From the NCBI GenBank assembly GCA_018716105.1, contig DVKH01000023.1, positions 1 through 54,257 of the forward strand: a stretch of DNA of 54,257 bases, in the 5' to 3' direction. This document shows positions 27,760 to 36,870 of the stretch, piece after piece; within the stretch, counting starts at the first letter, position 1; every line of letters begins with the position of its first letter. The DNA comes from Candidatus Fimivivens faecavium. GTDB taxonomy: Bacteria; Bacillota; Clostridia; Oscillospirales; Ruminococcaceae. Under the pieces are notes generated by a model that saw only the letters and a program-made list of their open reading frames with translations, was not told where the DNA came from and did no database searches. A program made the translations under genes and the position numbers.

Positions 27760-28302
27760 TTATTCTTCCATCTGACGGCCAAGAAAACCAGCGGCCGCGT
27801 GGATCAGTTTCACTTCTGCGTCGCCGGCGTTGCCGCCCTGTTCCCCGGCGAGAAACATAATTGAACCGCAGACGTCTCCCGCGGCGGTGATCGGGGCCGC
27901 AACCAGTGCAAAGCGGTCGACCCCTTCCACCGGCTGAAGGCGCCTTCCATCGTCCGACGGATAGGAATAGGGCTTTCTCGCCTCCATCAGCTCTTCCAAA
28001 GCCGGGGAAACCCTCCGTTCAAGAAGCTCTTTTTTGGGGATGCCCGCAACTGAAATCACATGATCGCGGTCGCAGACGACGACCGGGAACCCTCCTGTCT
28101 TATAGAGCACCTCTGCGTATTGGGTCGCGAAAGCGCCCAGCTCGCCAATTGGGGAATACTTTTTAAAAATGACTTCTCCGTCGTTATCTGTATATATCTC
28201 CAGCGGGTCGCCCTCGCGAATTCGCATTGTACGACGAATCTCCTTCGGTATGACCACACGGCCGAGATCGTCGATTCTCCGGACAATTCCAGTGGCTTTC
28301 AT
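27760..28302 (-). CDS. spoVT: Stage V sporulation protein T, AbrB-family regulator
   Basis: A 180-residue transcription factor. The N-terminal swapped-hairpin AbrB/MazE-type DNA-binding domain (1-50) reads KATGIVRRIDDLGRVVIPKEIRRTMRIREGDPLEIY, which is diagnostic of SpoVT/AbrB. The C-terminal part (about 60-178) is the GAF-like domain of SpoVT (FPVVVCDRDHVISVAGIPKKELLERRVS). The full length distinguishes it from short AbrB proteins. SpoVT modulates forespore sigma-G genes, so the organism is probably a spore former. AAAGGAG precedes the ATG. I could not assign a sigma-G promoter with confidence. Confidence 0.95.
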   Translation of the reverse strand: MKATGIVRRIDDLGRVVIPKEIRRTMRIREGDPLEIYTDNDGEVIFKKYSPIGELGAFATQYAEVLYKTGGFPVVVCDRDHVISVAGIPKKELLERRVSPALEELMEARKPYSYPSDDGRRLQPVEGVDRFALVAAPITAAGDVCGSIMFLAGEQGGNAGDAEVKLIHAAAGFLGRQMEE

Positions 28303-28690
28303 CTCGTGTTTCTCCTTTGTAATCAGATATTATAAATTAGACCGCGTCTCGATTGGTTCACGGTTATTATCTGTCAAAGGAAAACATTTATACCACTATT
28401 TTTGGTCGGAAACCGTTTGGTCCAAATGCCCGCCGGGACTTAGCGAGGCCTTCTTTTTGCCGTCTCATCGTATCATGATCGCTGTACAGCCGGACATACG
28501 CCAACGCCTGCCTGAACGGCCGGATCGCCCCGCTTCAAAACACTCCCGTTTCTGTCTGATTCCGAGAATGCTCCTTCCAACTTCCGCCTAGCCGGTTCAG
28601 AAACGTTTTTTCACCTGTTTAGGCCATCGTTTTTATTTAGGTATTATATCATCTTCCGCCGGAGGCGGCAACGCCGTCCCGCATTCCCGG
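28303..28690. other. Intergenic stretch with nothing recognised
   Basis: Region between the divergent spoVT and HD-hydrolase genes. It presumably holds the spoVT promoter, but no convincing sigma-A or sigma-G boxes were found. No RNA gene or repeat was recognised; it is AT-richer than the coding surroundings, especially at 28600-28660. Confidence 0.4.
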
Positions 28691-28719
28691 TTGCAAAGCG
28701 CAAGGCCGGGTGTTAAAAT
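28691..28719 (+). promoter_or_regulatory. Promoter of the HD-domain hydrolase gene
   Basis: TTGCAA (28691-28696), a 17-base spacer and TAAAAT (28714-28719) preceded by TGT, giving an extended -10. Confidence 0.65.
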
Positions 28720-28753
28720 CAAGACACGAACCAGTTACAGGAGGTGTTTCCCG

Positions 28754-29338
28754 ATGCCGGTGCTGCCGATGGACCGCGAAGGCGCGCTCGCGCTGCTCAA
28801 GGAACATACAAAAGGCGATTTTCTATTGAAGCACGCGCTCTGCGTGGAAGCCGCAATGCGGTATTTTGCAAAACTCTATGGCGAAGACCCGGAGTGGTGG
28901 GGCATGGCGGGGCTGCTGCACGACCTCGACTACGAGGAATTTCCGGACGAACATTGCAGGCATACCCCGGAACTGCTCCGCGCGGCGGGATTTGAAGAAG
29001 ATTTCATCCATGCGATCCTCTGCCACGGTTATGGACTCTGCACCGACGCGGAGCCGAAGCTCCCGATGGAGAAGGCCATCTACGCGGTGGACGAGCTCAC
29101 CGGCTTTATCACCGCATGCGCGCTGATGCGCCCCTCAAAAAGCGTGATGGATCTTGAGACCAAATCGGTGAAAAAGAAGTTCAAAACCCCCGCGTTCGCC
29201 GCCAAGGTCAAGCGCGAAGTGATCTCCGACGGCGCCGGGCGGATGGGCATGCCGCTTGACGAACTGATCGGCCACACGATTCTCGCCCTGCGGGAAGCGG
29301 CGGACGAGATCGGCTTGGGCATGCGGAGCGAAACATAA
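28754..29338 (+). CDS. HD-domain metal-dependent phosphohydrolase
   Basis: A 194-residue soluble protein of the HD superfamily. His27 in LLKHALCVEAAM and the doublet His56-Asp57 in LLHDLDYE provide the characteristic metal ligands, and a further His lies in AILCHGYGL. The rest is helical and typical of the short HDIG-like hydrolases in Clostridia, which act on phosphoesters of nucleotides or related compounds. The substrate is unknown. ATG at 28754 has AGGAGGTG nearby upstream. It is monocistronic with its own promoter. Confidence 0.88.
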   Translation: MPVLPMDREGALALLKEHTKGDFLLKHALCVEAAMRYFAKLYGEDPEWWGMAGLLHDLDYEEFPDEHCRHTPELLRAAGFEEDFIHAILCHGYGLCTDAEPKLPMEKAIYAVDELTGFITACALMRPSKSVMDLETKSVKKKFKTPAFAAKVKREVISDGAGRMGMPLDELIGHTILALREAADEIGLGMRSET

Positions 29339-29347
29339 AAAGCACGA

Positions 29348-29377
29348 AGAAAAGGCCGTTTTAAAACAGCCTTTTCT
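29348..29377. terminator. Bidirectional terminator
   Basis: An imperfect inverted repeat, AGAAAAGGCCGTTTT followed by AAAACAGCCTTTTCT, flanked by A and T runs, between the convergent HD-hydrolase and MATE genes. Confidence 0.65.
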
Positions 29378-30742
29378 TTATTTTCCCGCCTTTGGCGGTT
29401 TACCAAGAATCTTATTAAAGTTTAGCGCAAAGAGCAGCACGGCCGTCGCCGCGGAGAGGATATCCGCGATCGGCTCGGAAAAGTAAATGCCTTCGACGCC
29501 GAAAAACCGCGGCAGGATCAGCGCGAGCGGCACCAACAGGATCACCTTCCGAAGCAGCGCGAGGAACAGTGAAATTTTCGACTGTCCAAGCGCGAGGAAG
29601 GTCGCTTGGCAGCCCATCTGCGCGCCGAATGCAAAAATGCCCGCCATGAAGACCGGGAGCATCCGCGCCGTCAGGTCGATCAGCTCCTGCTTCTGCGTAA
29701 AAATGGAGGCGAACGCCGCCGGGAAAAACACCACCAGAAGGCACATCGCCGCCGCAACCGAAACCGTGATGGTAATCAGCACCCGGAAGGTCTGGCGCAC
29801 CCGGCCGTCAAGGCGCGCGCCGTAGTTATAGCTGATGATCGGCTGGACCCCCTGTCCAAAGCCGTTGATCGGCACGACGATCAGCTGCATCACGCTCTGC
29901 ATGATGGTCATCGACCCGACATAAAGATCCCCGCCGTATTTCTGCAGGCCGGAATTGAAGACGACGTTGACCAGGCTTTCGGTGCTCTGCATCAGAAACG
30001 GCGAAACGCCGAGCGCCGCAATGCTTCCCACAATTTTCCTGTCCAGCTTCATGTTCTGACGCCGCAGCCGGATCACGCTCTTTTCGCTGAGCAGAAACCG
30101 CATCACCCAAACCGCGCTGAGCGCCTGGGAAAAGATCGTCGCAAGCGCCGCGCCGCTCACGCCAAGCCCGGCCCAGAAGATCAGGATCGGGTCGAGGATG
30201 ATGTTCGCGATTGCGCCGATCAGGACGGACAGCATCGCGGTCTTCGCGTTTCCCTGCGCGCTGATATAGGTGTTGAGCCCCAGCGAGATCTGCACAAAGA
30301 TGGTCCCGATGAGGTAGATGGTCAGATACGAGTCCGCATAGCCGATCAGGTTGCCGCTCGCCCCAAATAGATAGAGAAGCGGCCGTTTAAATGCCAAAAA
30401 CAGGACGGTCAGCGTGACGGAGATGATCATCAGGAGCGTCATGCTGTTCCCGAGAATCCGCTCCGCGCCCTTGTGGTCGCCCTCTCCGAGCCTGATCGAC
30501 GCGAGCGGCGCGCCGCCCATTCCCACAAAGGCCGAAAAGGCCGATATCACCATCAGAATTGGGAGCGTGATCCCGACGCCGGTCAGCGCGAGGTCGCCGG
30601 CGCCCTCCATATGGCCGATATAGATCCGGTCCACGATGTTGTAAAGGACATTGATAAGCTGTGCCGCCACAGCCGGAAGGGCAAGGCTGAAAATCAGCCG
30701 CGGGATGGGTTCCGCGCCCAAGCGCTTATCGTTGTTGTTCAA
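29378..30742 (-). CDS. MATE family efflux transporter
   Basis: A 454-residue, 12-helix exporter of the MATE family (MepA/NorM-like), moving cationic drugs or metabolites outward using an ion gradient. The opening LIFSLALPAVAAQLINVLYNIVDRIYIGH and the second-half counterpart LGVSPFLMQSTESLVNVVFNSGL show the two pseudo-symmetric halves. GFGQGVQPIISYNYGAR is the family hallmark after helix eight. It starts with TTG, with AAGGAACG upstream. It follows luxS by 43 bases on the same strand, so cotranscription with luxS, the TraX-like gene and fbp is likely. Substrate unknown. Confidence 0.93.
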   Translation of the reverse strand: MNNNDKRLGAEPIPRLIFSLALPAVAAQLINVLYNIVDRIYIGHMEGAGDLALTGVGITLPILMVISAFSAFVGMGGAPLASIRLGEGDHKGAERILGNSMTLLMIISVTLTVLFLAFKRPLLYLFGASGNLIGYADSYLTIYLIGTIFVQISLGLNTYISAQGNAKTAMLSVLIGAIANIILDPILIFWAGLGVSGAALATIFSQALSAVWVMRFLLSEKSVIRLRRQNMKLDRKIVGSIAALGVSPFLMQSTESLVNVVFNSGLQKYGGDLYVGSMTIMQSVMQLIVVPINGFGQGVQPIISYNYGARLDGRVRQTFRVLITITVSVAAAMCLLVVFFPAAFASIFTQKQELIDLTARMLPVFMAGIFAFGAQMGCQATFLALGQSKISLFLALLRKVILLVPLALILPRFFGVEGIYFSEPIADILSAATAVLLFALNFNKILGKPPKAGK

Positions 30743-30785
30743 AAAGGTCGTTCCTTTCCTGTTGCCTAAAGCGGAGGCGCGCCGG

Positions 30786-31247
30786 TCAAACCTCGTAGGT
30801 CATTTTTTCCGGGGTCCAGCCGGCGAGAACCTGGATCATCTTTCGCGCATAGCCCTTCGCCCTTTCCAGCGAGTGTTCCCGGAAGTTTCCGCATTCTATC
30901 TGGGTCGCCCCCGGAATCTCCCCCTCGAAGCCCGCGATAAACCGGAATGCGTCCTGCACCAGACGGATGGTCTCTTCCTTTGAAACGCTGTCGCGCAGAA
31001 TGAGGTAACATCCCGTCCGGCAGCCCATCGGCCCGAAATAAACGACGCGGCTGGAATATTCGCTGTTGCGCACATAGGTCGCGAACAGATGCTCGACGGT
31101 GTGGAGGCCGTCATTCTCGAGGTAGCTCCCCGCGTTCGGGATCGCCATCCGCAGATCGTAGGTGACGCAGTCGCCGTCGATCCGCGAGACATAGAGCCCC
31201 TCTTTCAGCTTATTGTGGTCGATACAGAAGCTTTCGATTCTTTTCAT
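30786..31247 (-). CDS. luxS: S-ribosylhomocysteine lyase
   Basis: A 153-residue enzyme splitting S-ribosylhomocysteine into homocysteine and DPD, the precursor of AI-2. The metal ligands are His49 and His53 in LHTVEHL and Cys119 in IPGATQIECGN; the catalytic Cys is in PMGCRTG (Cys76). Length is standard. AAGGAAG precedes the ATG. No Pfs nucleosidase or homocysteine methyltransferase is adjacent; its neighbours are a TraX-like protein and a MATE exporter. The role may be methyl-cycle detoxification, signalling or both. Confidence 0.97.
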   Translation of the reverse strand: MKRIESFCIDHNKLKEGLYVSRIDGDCVTYDLRMAIPNAGSYLENDGLHTVEHLFATYVRNSEYSSRVVYFGPMGCRTGCYLILRDSVSKEETIRLVQDAFRFIAGFEGEIPGATQIECGNFREHSLERAKGYARKMIQVLAGWTPEKMTYEV

Positions 31248-31272
31248 AAAAATCTTCCTTTATACGCGCCCG

Positions 31273-32007
31273 TCAGCCGTGATTCCAGAAAACCCAGCAT
31301 GCATAGAGCGCCAATATGTGCAGCGGATAAAACAGATAGAAAAAGTATTTTGCGAAAACGGGGCGCCGCCCGCCGCCGCGCGTCCCGTCATAACAGAGCA
31401 GCAGCGGGACCGCGCCCGCCGCGCAGGCGAGCGTCAGCGCCGGCCGGATTCCTCCGTCGCTTTCCCTGGGCGCGGCAATCGCGAACAGGACATATACGGC
31501 GGCAAAGGCCAGGATCGGTTTCACCGCCCGCTTCGGCCCTTCTTCGGGCGCAAGCCCGATCAGCACGATCAGCCCCGTCCCCAAAACGCCGTAATCGCAG
31601 CAGAAAAGCTCGGAGGCGAAACAGCAGGCCAGCGCGGCCACGGCGCCGCTTTCGCGGGTTTGCGCCCGGTCGAGCGCAGCCGCCGCGGCGGCGCCCAGGA
31701 ACAGCGTAAAAAAGATATTCTGTCCGTACGGATAGAAAACCCTCTGCGCGTTCAGAAGGTTAAACGGGATCTCGGACGCCGCTGCGAACAGCAGGAGCCT
31801 TGCGAGATACCGCCTGATGTTCGATGTTTTGCGGACGCCTTCAGCGATGAAAAACGCCATGACCGGAAAGGTGATCCGCCCGACCGCGCGCAGCCATAAC
31901 GCCTCCGGGAACAGAAGCACGCCGCAATGATCGAAAACCATTGCGGCCGCCGCGATCAGCTTCAGGGCCGTTGCAGAAAGCCGGGGCCGTTTCCATTTGG
32001 CCGTCAT
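31273..32007 (-). CDS. TraX family membrane protein
   Basis: A 244-residue integral membrane protein with about eight helices. Family motifs are LKLIAAAAMVFDHCGVLLFP, LRAVGRITFPVMAFFIAEGVRKT and the NIFFTLFLG segment, typical of chromosomal TraX-like proteins in Firmicutes. The F-plasmid member acetylates pilin, but the chromosomal homologues have no proven substrate, and no conjugation genes are nearby; acyl transfer at the membrane is an inference. Its ATG directly abuts the fbp stop codon (TAG ATG), so it is probably translated by coupling, since no good separate ribosome site is seen. Confidence 0.85.
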   Translation of the reverse strand: MTAKWKRPRLSATALKLIAAAAMVFDHCGVLLFPEALWLRAVGRITFPVMAFFIAEGVRKTSNIRRYLARLLLFAAASEIPFNLLNAQRVFYPYGQNIFFTLFLGAAAAAALDRAQTRESGAVAALACCFASELFCCDYGVLGTGLIVLIGLAPEEGPKRAVKPILAFAAVYVLFAIAAPRESDGGIRPALTLACAAGAVPLLLCYDGTRGGGRRPVFAKYFFYLFYPLHILALYACWVFWNHG

Positions 32008-33996
32008 CTAAATGACCGCCTGGCCGTTTTTCGGATGCAGGACGCCCTTGCGGTAGGCTTCGAGCAGCGTATAGAGCGAGCGGATCTGACGCCGCAATTC
32101 CTCGCCGATGTCGGTGTCCGCAACCAGCCGTCTCCGGTCCGACGTTTCAAAGATATTCGAGGTCGAGAGGATGTCGCTGTTTTTCTCTACCGCGTCAGCA
32201 ATGGTGGTGAACGGCCCATGAGACACCAGGCGCATCCCCCAGGAGTTGTAAATCAGCGTGTAGCCTGCGATGCCGGTCGTCGGCTGATAGGCCTTGCAGA
32301 AGCCGCCGTCAATCGAGAGCAGCCGCCCGCCCGCTTTGATCGGGCTTTCGCCGTCCTTCTGCTTGACCGGGATGTGGCCGTTGATGATATGGCCGTCCCG
32401 CCCGCCGAGTCCGAATTCCGCGAGAATCCCCTCGATCGTCTCGGGGTCGTTGTTGTATTGATAATATGGGTTTTTGGGTTCTTCCCAGGTCGCTTTGTCG
32501 GCGACGAGCATCCGCTCAAAGGTCGTCATCCGGCTTCTGCCGAAGACCGGCGAGTTCTTGCCGCACCACAAGAACCACATGAAGTCCTCGCCATAGCGCT
32601 TCTCCTCGCTCCCCGCCGGGGCAAAATAACCCGCACGGACCTGCTGTTCGCAGTAATCGTAGAGCGATTTGCCCCAATAGCGCTTTCCCTGAAACTCAAA
32701 GCGCTGGAAGCTCCCGTCCTTTGCCAGCGGGACGCAGCCGTGGAAGAGAAGGTTCCCGTTGCAGCGAAGATACAGCCCGCCGACCGAGAACAGGAACCGG
32801 ATGTGGGCCTGAAGCTTGTCGCTTCTCAGGAACGAAGCCTTGAGCGAGGCGATCAGCCCTTCCTCTTCCCCGGTCAAGCGGTATGGGTTTTCCGGGTCGA
32901 CGGTCGGGAAATCGGCGTCCTTCAGCGGGTAAACCGTCCCGCCGAGATTGACCGTCCCCGCCCGATAGTCGATCTTGTCGAGCAGCATCCGCTCATCCAT
33001 GTCAAACTCCGGATGCCGCGCGATGATCTGTCCTTCAAGCTTCTGCTGGATGATCGCGACCGCCTTTCGCAGCTTTGCGACACGCTGGATGTCGCTCAGG
33101 CCGATGGCCCCCGTCTCCAGCACCTTCGGCGCAAACGCGCCCGCGTCGCCATAGGTTTCCTCCGCGAAGGCGGCGAGCGCCCGGAGGCTGATCCCATAGC
33201 CGTTTTCCAGCATATCGACGTTCGCGTAGGAAAGCGACACGTTCAGGACGTTCGCGATGCACGCCTCGCTTCCAGCGGCCGCGGCCATCCAGAGCATATC
33301 GTGGTTGCCCCACTGGATATCCACCGCATGGTGCCGCATCAGAAGATTCATGATCTCATCCGCGCCAGGCCCGCGGTCGAAAACATCCCCGACCACATGG
33401 AGATGATCGACCGCAAGGCGCTTGATGAGGGTGGAGAGCGCGATGATAAACGCATCCGCGCGCCCCATATCGACGATCGATGAGATAATCCTGCTGTAAT
33501 ACTGCACCTTGTTCTTCTCATCGTGGTCCGCATGGAGCAGTTCGTCGATGATGTACGCAAAATCCGGCGGAAGGGCCTTTCGGACCTTCGACCGGGTGTA
33601 TTTGGAAGCCACAACCCGGCTGATCTCGATCAGCCGGATCAGGGTGCCGGTGTACCAGCTGCTCAGGTCCCCCCGATGCTCTTCCCGAAGCGAAACCAGC
33701 TTATGGGTCGGGTAATAGATCAGCGTCGCGAGCTTCGCCCGCTCCCCTTCCGGAAGCGAATCCCCATAAATCCGGTCGATCTTATCCCGGATGACGCCCG
33801 AAGCGTTGTTGAGGATGTGGGCGACCGCCTCGTATTCGCCGTGGAGGTCGCTGATAAAATGCTCGGTCCCCTTCGGCAGATCGAGGATCGCCTTGAGGTT
33901 GATAATTTCGGTGCAGACCGACTGAATGGTTGGAAACTGCTTCGCGAGAAGTCCGAGATGCTCCATCGAGCCGGCTGCGCATTCAAACGTTTCCAT
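32008..33996 (-). CDS. fbp: Fructose-1,6-bisphosphatase, class III
   Basis: A 662-residue gluconeogenic enzyme of the Firmicutes-specific class III, which has a calcineurin-like phosphatase core unlike E. coli Fbp. Motifs are HFISDLHGEYEAVAHILNNASG near residue 48, DVFDRGPGADEIMNLLM, and QWGNHDMLWMAAAAGS. NGHIPVKQKDGESPIKAGGRLLSIDGGFCKAYQ near the C-terminus is diagnostic. Start at 33996 is chosen because GGAGGCAGG lies just upstream; a longer open frame has no ribosome site. It is the first gene of a likely fbp-traX-luxS-MATE operon and lies 14 bases after pepD. Confidence 0.97.
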   Translation of the reverse strand: METFECAAGSMEHLGLLAKQFPTIQSVCTEIINLKAILDLPKGTEHFISDLHGEYEAVAHILNNASGVIRDKIDRIYGDSLPEGERAKLATLIYYPTHKLVSLREEHRGDLSSWYTGTLIRLIEISRVVASKYTRSKVRKALPPDFAYIIDELLHADHDEKNKVQYYSRIISSIVDMGRADAFIIALSTLIKRLAVDHLHVVGDVFDRGPGADEIMNLLMRHHAVDIQWGNHDMLWMAAAAGSEACIANVLNVSLSYANVDMLENGYGISLRALAAFAEETYGDAGAFAPKVLETGAIGLSDIQRVAKLRKAVAIIQQKLEGQIIARHPEFDMDERMLLDKIDYRAGTVNLGGTVYPLKDADFPTVDPENPYRLTGEEEGLIASLKASFLRSDKLQAHIRFLFSVGGLYLRCNGNLLFHGCVPLAKDGSFQRFEFQGKRYWGKSLYDYCEQQVRAGYFAPAGSEEKRYGEDFMWFLWCGKNSPVFGRSRMTTFERMLVADKATWEEPKNPYYQYNNDPETIEGILAEFGLGGRDGHIINGHIPVKQKDGESPIKAGGRLLSIDGGFCKAYQPTTGIAGYTLIYNSWGMRLVSHGPFTTIADAVEKNSDILSTSNIFETSDRRRLVADTDIGEELRRQIRSLYTLLEAYRKGVLHPKNGQAVI

Positions 33997-34010
33997 ATTG
34001 CCTGCCTCCT

Positions 34011-35480
34011 CTATCTCTGATCGGAATTCTGCGGCCGTGTAAGCGCTTGAAGCACCGCCTCCAGGAAGCGCACCATCCGCCCGAACGACGACAGCGAAAG
34101 CCATTCCTCCGGCGTATGCAGCCCTCCCATATCCGGCCCGATGACGACGATGTCGGCGCCGGGAAGCTTTCCGGCGAAAATCCCGCATTCCAGGCCGGCA
34201 TGAATCGTTTCGACAACCGCCTCCCGGCCGTATAGCTTTTGGAAAACCGCCCGCATCTCGTCCCGCAGCGGGCTTTTGGCGCGGTATTCCCAGGCGGGAT
34301 AGCGGCCGCTGCGCTCGGTTTCGGCCCCGATCAGCGCCGCCGCCGCCTCCAGCCGCTGGCAGAGCGCCTCGAGCCGCGAATCGGTCCCGGAGCGGATGGA
34401 CCAGGTCACGGTAAACGCCCCTCCTTCGGAATCCGCGGCGCCGGTGTTAAGCGAAAGCGCCGGGACGCCGTCCTCCCCCATCTCCTGCACGCCGTCCGGC
34501 AACAGCGAGAGGAGGAGGATCGCCTTTCGGGTCGCCGCGGAGCTCATCGCCTTCTGCGGCGCCGCTTCCCCGACCCGGATCTGCGCGTCCGGCTCCTTTG
34601 ACGCAATCTCCGCGAGAATCTCCCGGGCCGTCTCTTCGAGCATCCTGCGCGCGTTTTGCTCATACGCCGCGCCGAGCACCAGAACAGCGTCCGCCTCGCG
34701 CGGGATCGCGTTGGTCTTCATGCCGCCGGAAACCGAGACGAGCCGGAATGGAAGCCGCTCCCGAAGGAGCCGGAACAGCAGCCGCCCGATCGCCTTGAGG
34801 GAATTTGCGTGCCCAAGGTGGATGTCCGCGCCGGAATGCCCGCCGCGAAGCCCCCTTACCGTTACCCGGAGCGCGATACCCTCCGCGAGGGTCCTCTCGG
34901 CCGCGATTCGCGCCGTCAGGTTCACGCCGCCCGCCGAGCCGGCGAGGAAATGCCCTTCGGGCCCGCCGTCGATGTTGATCATCCGCCGCCCTTCGATCAA
35001 AGCGGGGTCGAGCCGCGCGGCGCCGTCAAGCCCGGCCTCCTCCATAACGGTAAACACGCATTCCAGCGGCGGCGACGCCAGCGCGGCGTTGTCGAGCAGC
35101 GAGAGCATCGCCGCGACCGCGACCCCGTTGTCCGCCCCAAGCGTCGTCCCCCGCGCGCGGAGGAGGTCGCCGTCGATGGCAAACTCGATCGGATCGGCCA
35201 AAAAATCGTGCGCCGTACCGGCGTTTTTTTCGCACACCATGTCGGTGTGCCCCTGGAGCACGACGGGTTCCAGCCCCTCGCAGCCCGGGGAACCCGGCCG
35301 CTTGATTACAACGTTATGAATTTCATCCTCAAAGGCCCAAAGGCCCCGCTCCCGTGCGAACCGCATCAGCCAGGCGGCGATCGCCGCCTCATTGCCGGAA
35401 CCGCGCGGGATACGCGAAATTTCGTCCAAAAACCGGAAGGCCGCTTCCGGCTCATGCCCGGCGAGTCGATTTGCCAGCAT
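34011..35480 (-). CDS. pepD: Aminoacyl-histidine dipeptidase (PepD-like, M20 family)
   Basis: A 489-residue zinc-dependent cytosolic dipeptidase. The first metal-ligand motif is VVLQGHTDMVCEKN; TTLGADNGVAVAAML supplies the bridging Asp; VMEEAGLDGA supplies the catalytic Glu; RGGHSGADIHLGHANS is the hallmark of the PepD branch; IHAGLECGIF lies near the C-terminus. It hydrolyses Xaa-His and other dipeptides. Start at 35480 (MLANRLAGHE) has AAGGAGGAAGG upstream. The gene begins within the last 29 bases of cinA, so expression is coupled. Confidence 0.95.
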   Translation of the reverse strand: MLANRLAGHEPEAAFRFLDEISRIPRGSGNEAAIAAWLMRFARERGLWAFEDEIHNVVIKRPGSPGCEGLEPVVLQGHTDMVCEKNAGTAHDFLADPIEFAIDGDLLRARGTTLGADNGVAVAAMLSLLDNAALASPPLECVFTVMEEAGLDGAARLDPALIEGRRMINIDGGPEGHFLAGSAGGVNLTARIAAERTLAEGIALRVTVRGLRGGHSGADIHLGHANSLKAIGRLLFRLLRERLPFRLVSVSGGMKTNAIPREADAVLVLGAAYEQNARRMLEETAREILAEIASKEPDAQIRVGEAAPQKAMSSAATRKAILLLSLLPDGVQEMGEDGVPALSLNTGAADSEGGAFTVTWSIRSGTDSRLEALCQRLEAAAALIGAETERSGRYPAWEYRAKSPLRDEMRAVFQKLYGREAVVETIHAGLECGIFAGKLPGADIVVIGPDMGGLHTPEEWLSLSSFGRMVRFLEAVLQALTRPQNSDQR

Positions 35481-36750
35481 CGCCTTCCTCCTTCTGACCG
35501 CGTTTGCATTGCCGCGCCATGCGGATGACCAGCGAGAGGGCATAGGACGAGGCCATCAGCCGGATGTTCTCACGGTCGTCCTCCCTTTCCCGCGAAAGAT
35601 GCAGTTCCAGAACCTCTTCGCCAGCTGCGGAAACCGCGGCGACATATACAAGGCCCACCGGCTTTCCGCCGGTCCCGCCGCCCGGCCCGGCGATTCCGGT
35701 TGTCGAAACCCCAATGTCCGCGCCGGAAACCGCGCGCACGCCGCGCGCCATCTCCAGCGCCGTCTCCCTCGACACTGCGCCGTGTTTCAAAAGCGTCTCG
35801 TGCCGGACCCCGAGCACCGCTTCCTTCATCTCATTGGCGTAGGCGCAGACGCCGAGCCCGAATACCTCGGACGCGCCGGGCAGATCGGTAATCCGTTTCG
35901 CAACCAGCCCGCCGGTGCAGCTTTCGGCCGCCGCCGCCGTGAGGCCAAACGCCTTGAGGTAACCGACCGCGGCCTCCTCGATGCTCCCGCAGTCGAGGCC
36001 GTAGACGTTATCCGGGAAGATCTCAAGGATTTGGCTGACGACCGGCCCGATTTTCCGATAGCCTTCTTCTTTGGTCTCTGCGCGGGTGGTCACCCGGAGC
36101 AGGACCTCGGAAGCCTTCGCGTAGGGCGCGACGGTCGGGTCCTCCGACTTCATCAGCGTGTCCCGGAGCCGTTCTTCCACCGCCGACTCCCCCACTCCGA
36201 AGATATTGACGCTTCTCGAGACGAGAACCCCCTGTGAATGCCGGGAAAGATATTCGGTCACCGGCCCGTCGAACATCTGCTTCATCTCGCGCGGCGGCCC
36301 CGGCATGAGGATCGCGGCCTTTCCGCCGCCCTCCACAATGCAGCCCGGCGCCGTCCCATAAGCGTTGGGCAGGACAACCGCATCTTTCGGCATCATGGCC
36401 TGCTTTCGGTTGTTTTTGGTCATCACACGGCCGGTCTTTTTAAAATAGCCTTCAATCGCCGCAAGGCAGTCCTTGCGCATCTCCATCGGCCGCCCAAAAT
36501 AGGCCGCGACCGTTTCTTTGGTGAGGTCGTCATAAGTCGGGCCTAGTCCGCCGGTCAAAATCACGAGGTCGCTCCGCTCAAACGCCTCACAGAGCGCCTG
36601 TTTAAGCCTCCCCGCGTTGTCGCCGACCACCGACTGGTGATAGACGTTGACGCCGAGCTGCGCAAGGCCCTTCGCGATATGGGTCGCGTTGGTGTTGACA
36701 ACGTCGCCGAGCAGAAGCTCGGTGCCAACACAAAGAATCTCTGCGTTCAT
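35452..36750 (-). CDS. cinA: CinA family protein (competence/damage-inducible, PncC domain)
   Basis: A 432-residue two-domain protein. The N-terminal molybdopterin-binding-like domain (about 1-170: EILCVGTELLLGDVVNTN, LTGGLGPTYDDLTKETVA) is a pyrophosphatase in studied homologues. The C-terminal PncC domain (about 260-420: AAESCTGGLVAKRITDLPGASEVF, STTGIAGPGGGTGGKPVGLVY) deamidates nicotinamide mononucleotide, feeding NAD recycling. GGGAGGG lies 8 bases before the ATG. It is the first gene of the cinA-pepD-fbp run, upstream of which lies hairpin repeat B. Confidence 0.95.
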   Translation of the reverse strand: MNAEILCVGTELLLGDVVNTNATHIAKGLAQLGVNVYHQSVVGDNAGRLKQALCEAFERSDLVILTGGLGPTYDDLTKETVAAYFGRPMEMRKDCLAAIEGYFKKTGRVMTKNNRKQAMMPKDAVVLPNAYGTAPGCIVEGGGKAAILMPGPPREMKQMFDGPVTEYLSRHSQGVLVSRSVNIFGVGESAVEERLRDTLMKSEDPTVAPYAKASEVLLRVTTRAETKEEGYRKIGPVVSQILEIFPDNVYGLDCGSIEEAAVGYLKAFGLTAAAAESCTGGLVAKRITDLPGASEVFGLGVCAYANEMKEAVLGVRHETLLKHGAVSRETALEMARGVRAVSGADIGVSTTGIAGPGGGTGGKPVGLVYVAAVSAAGEEVLELHLSREREDDRENIRLMASSYALSLVIRMARQCKRGQKEEGDAGKSTRRA

Positions 36751-36870
36751 TTAACAATCCCTCCCTGTCAGATCCGTTCTCATGGGCGGTTTTCTTTTAA
36801 AACAGCTGCCCCAAGAACCTGCCGGCAAGCCGTCGATACCGCGCATCCTCCGGTATTGTAACCGATTTGC

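Noticed and set aside
31927-33483. 518-codon plus-strand open frame opposite fbp
   Set aside because: Antisense shadow of a well-identified class III bisphosphatase.
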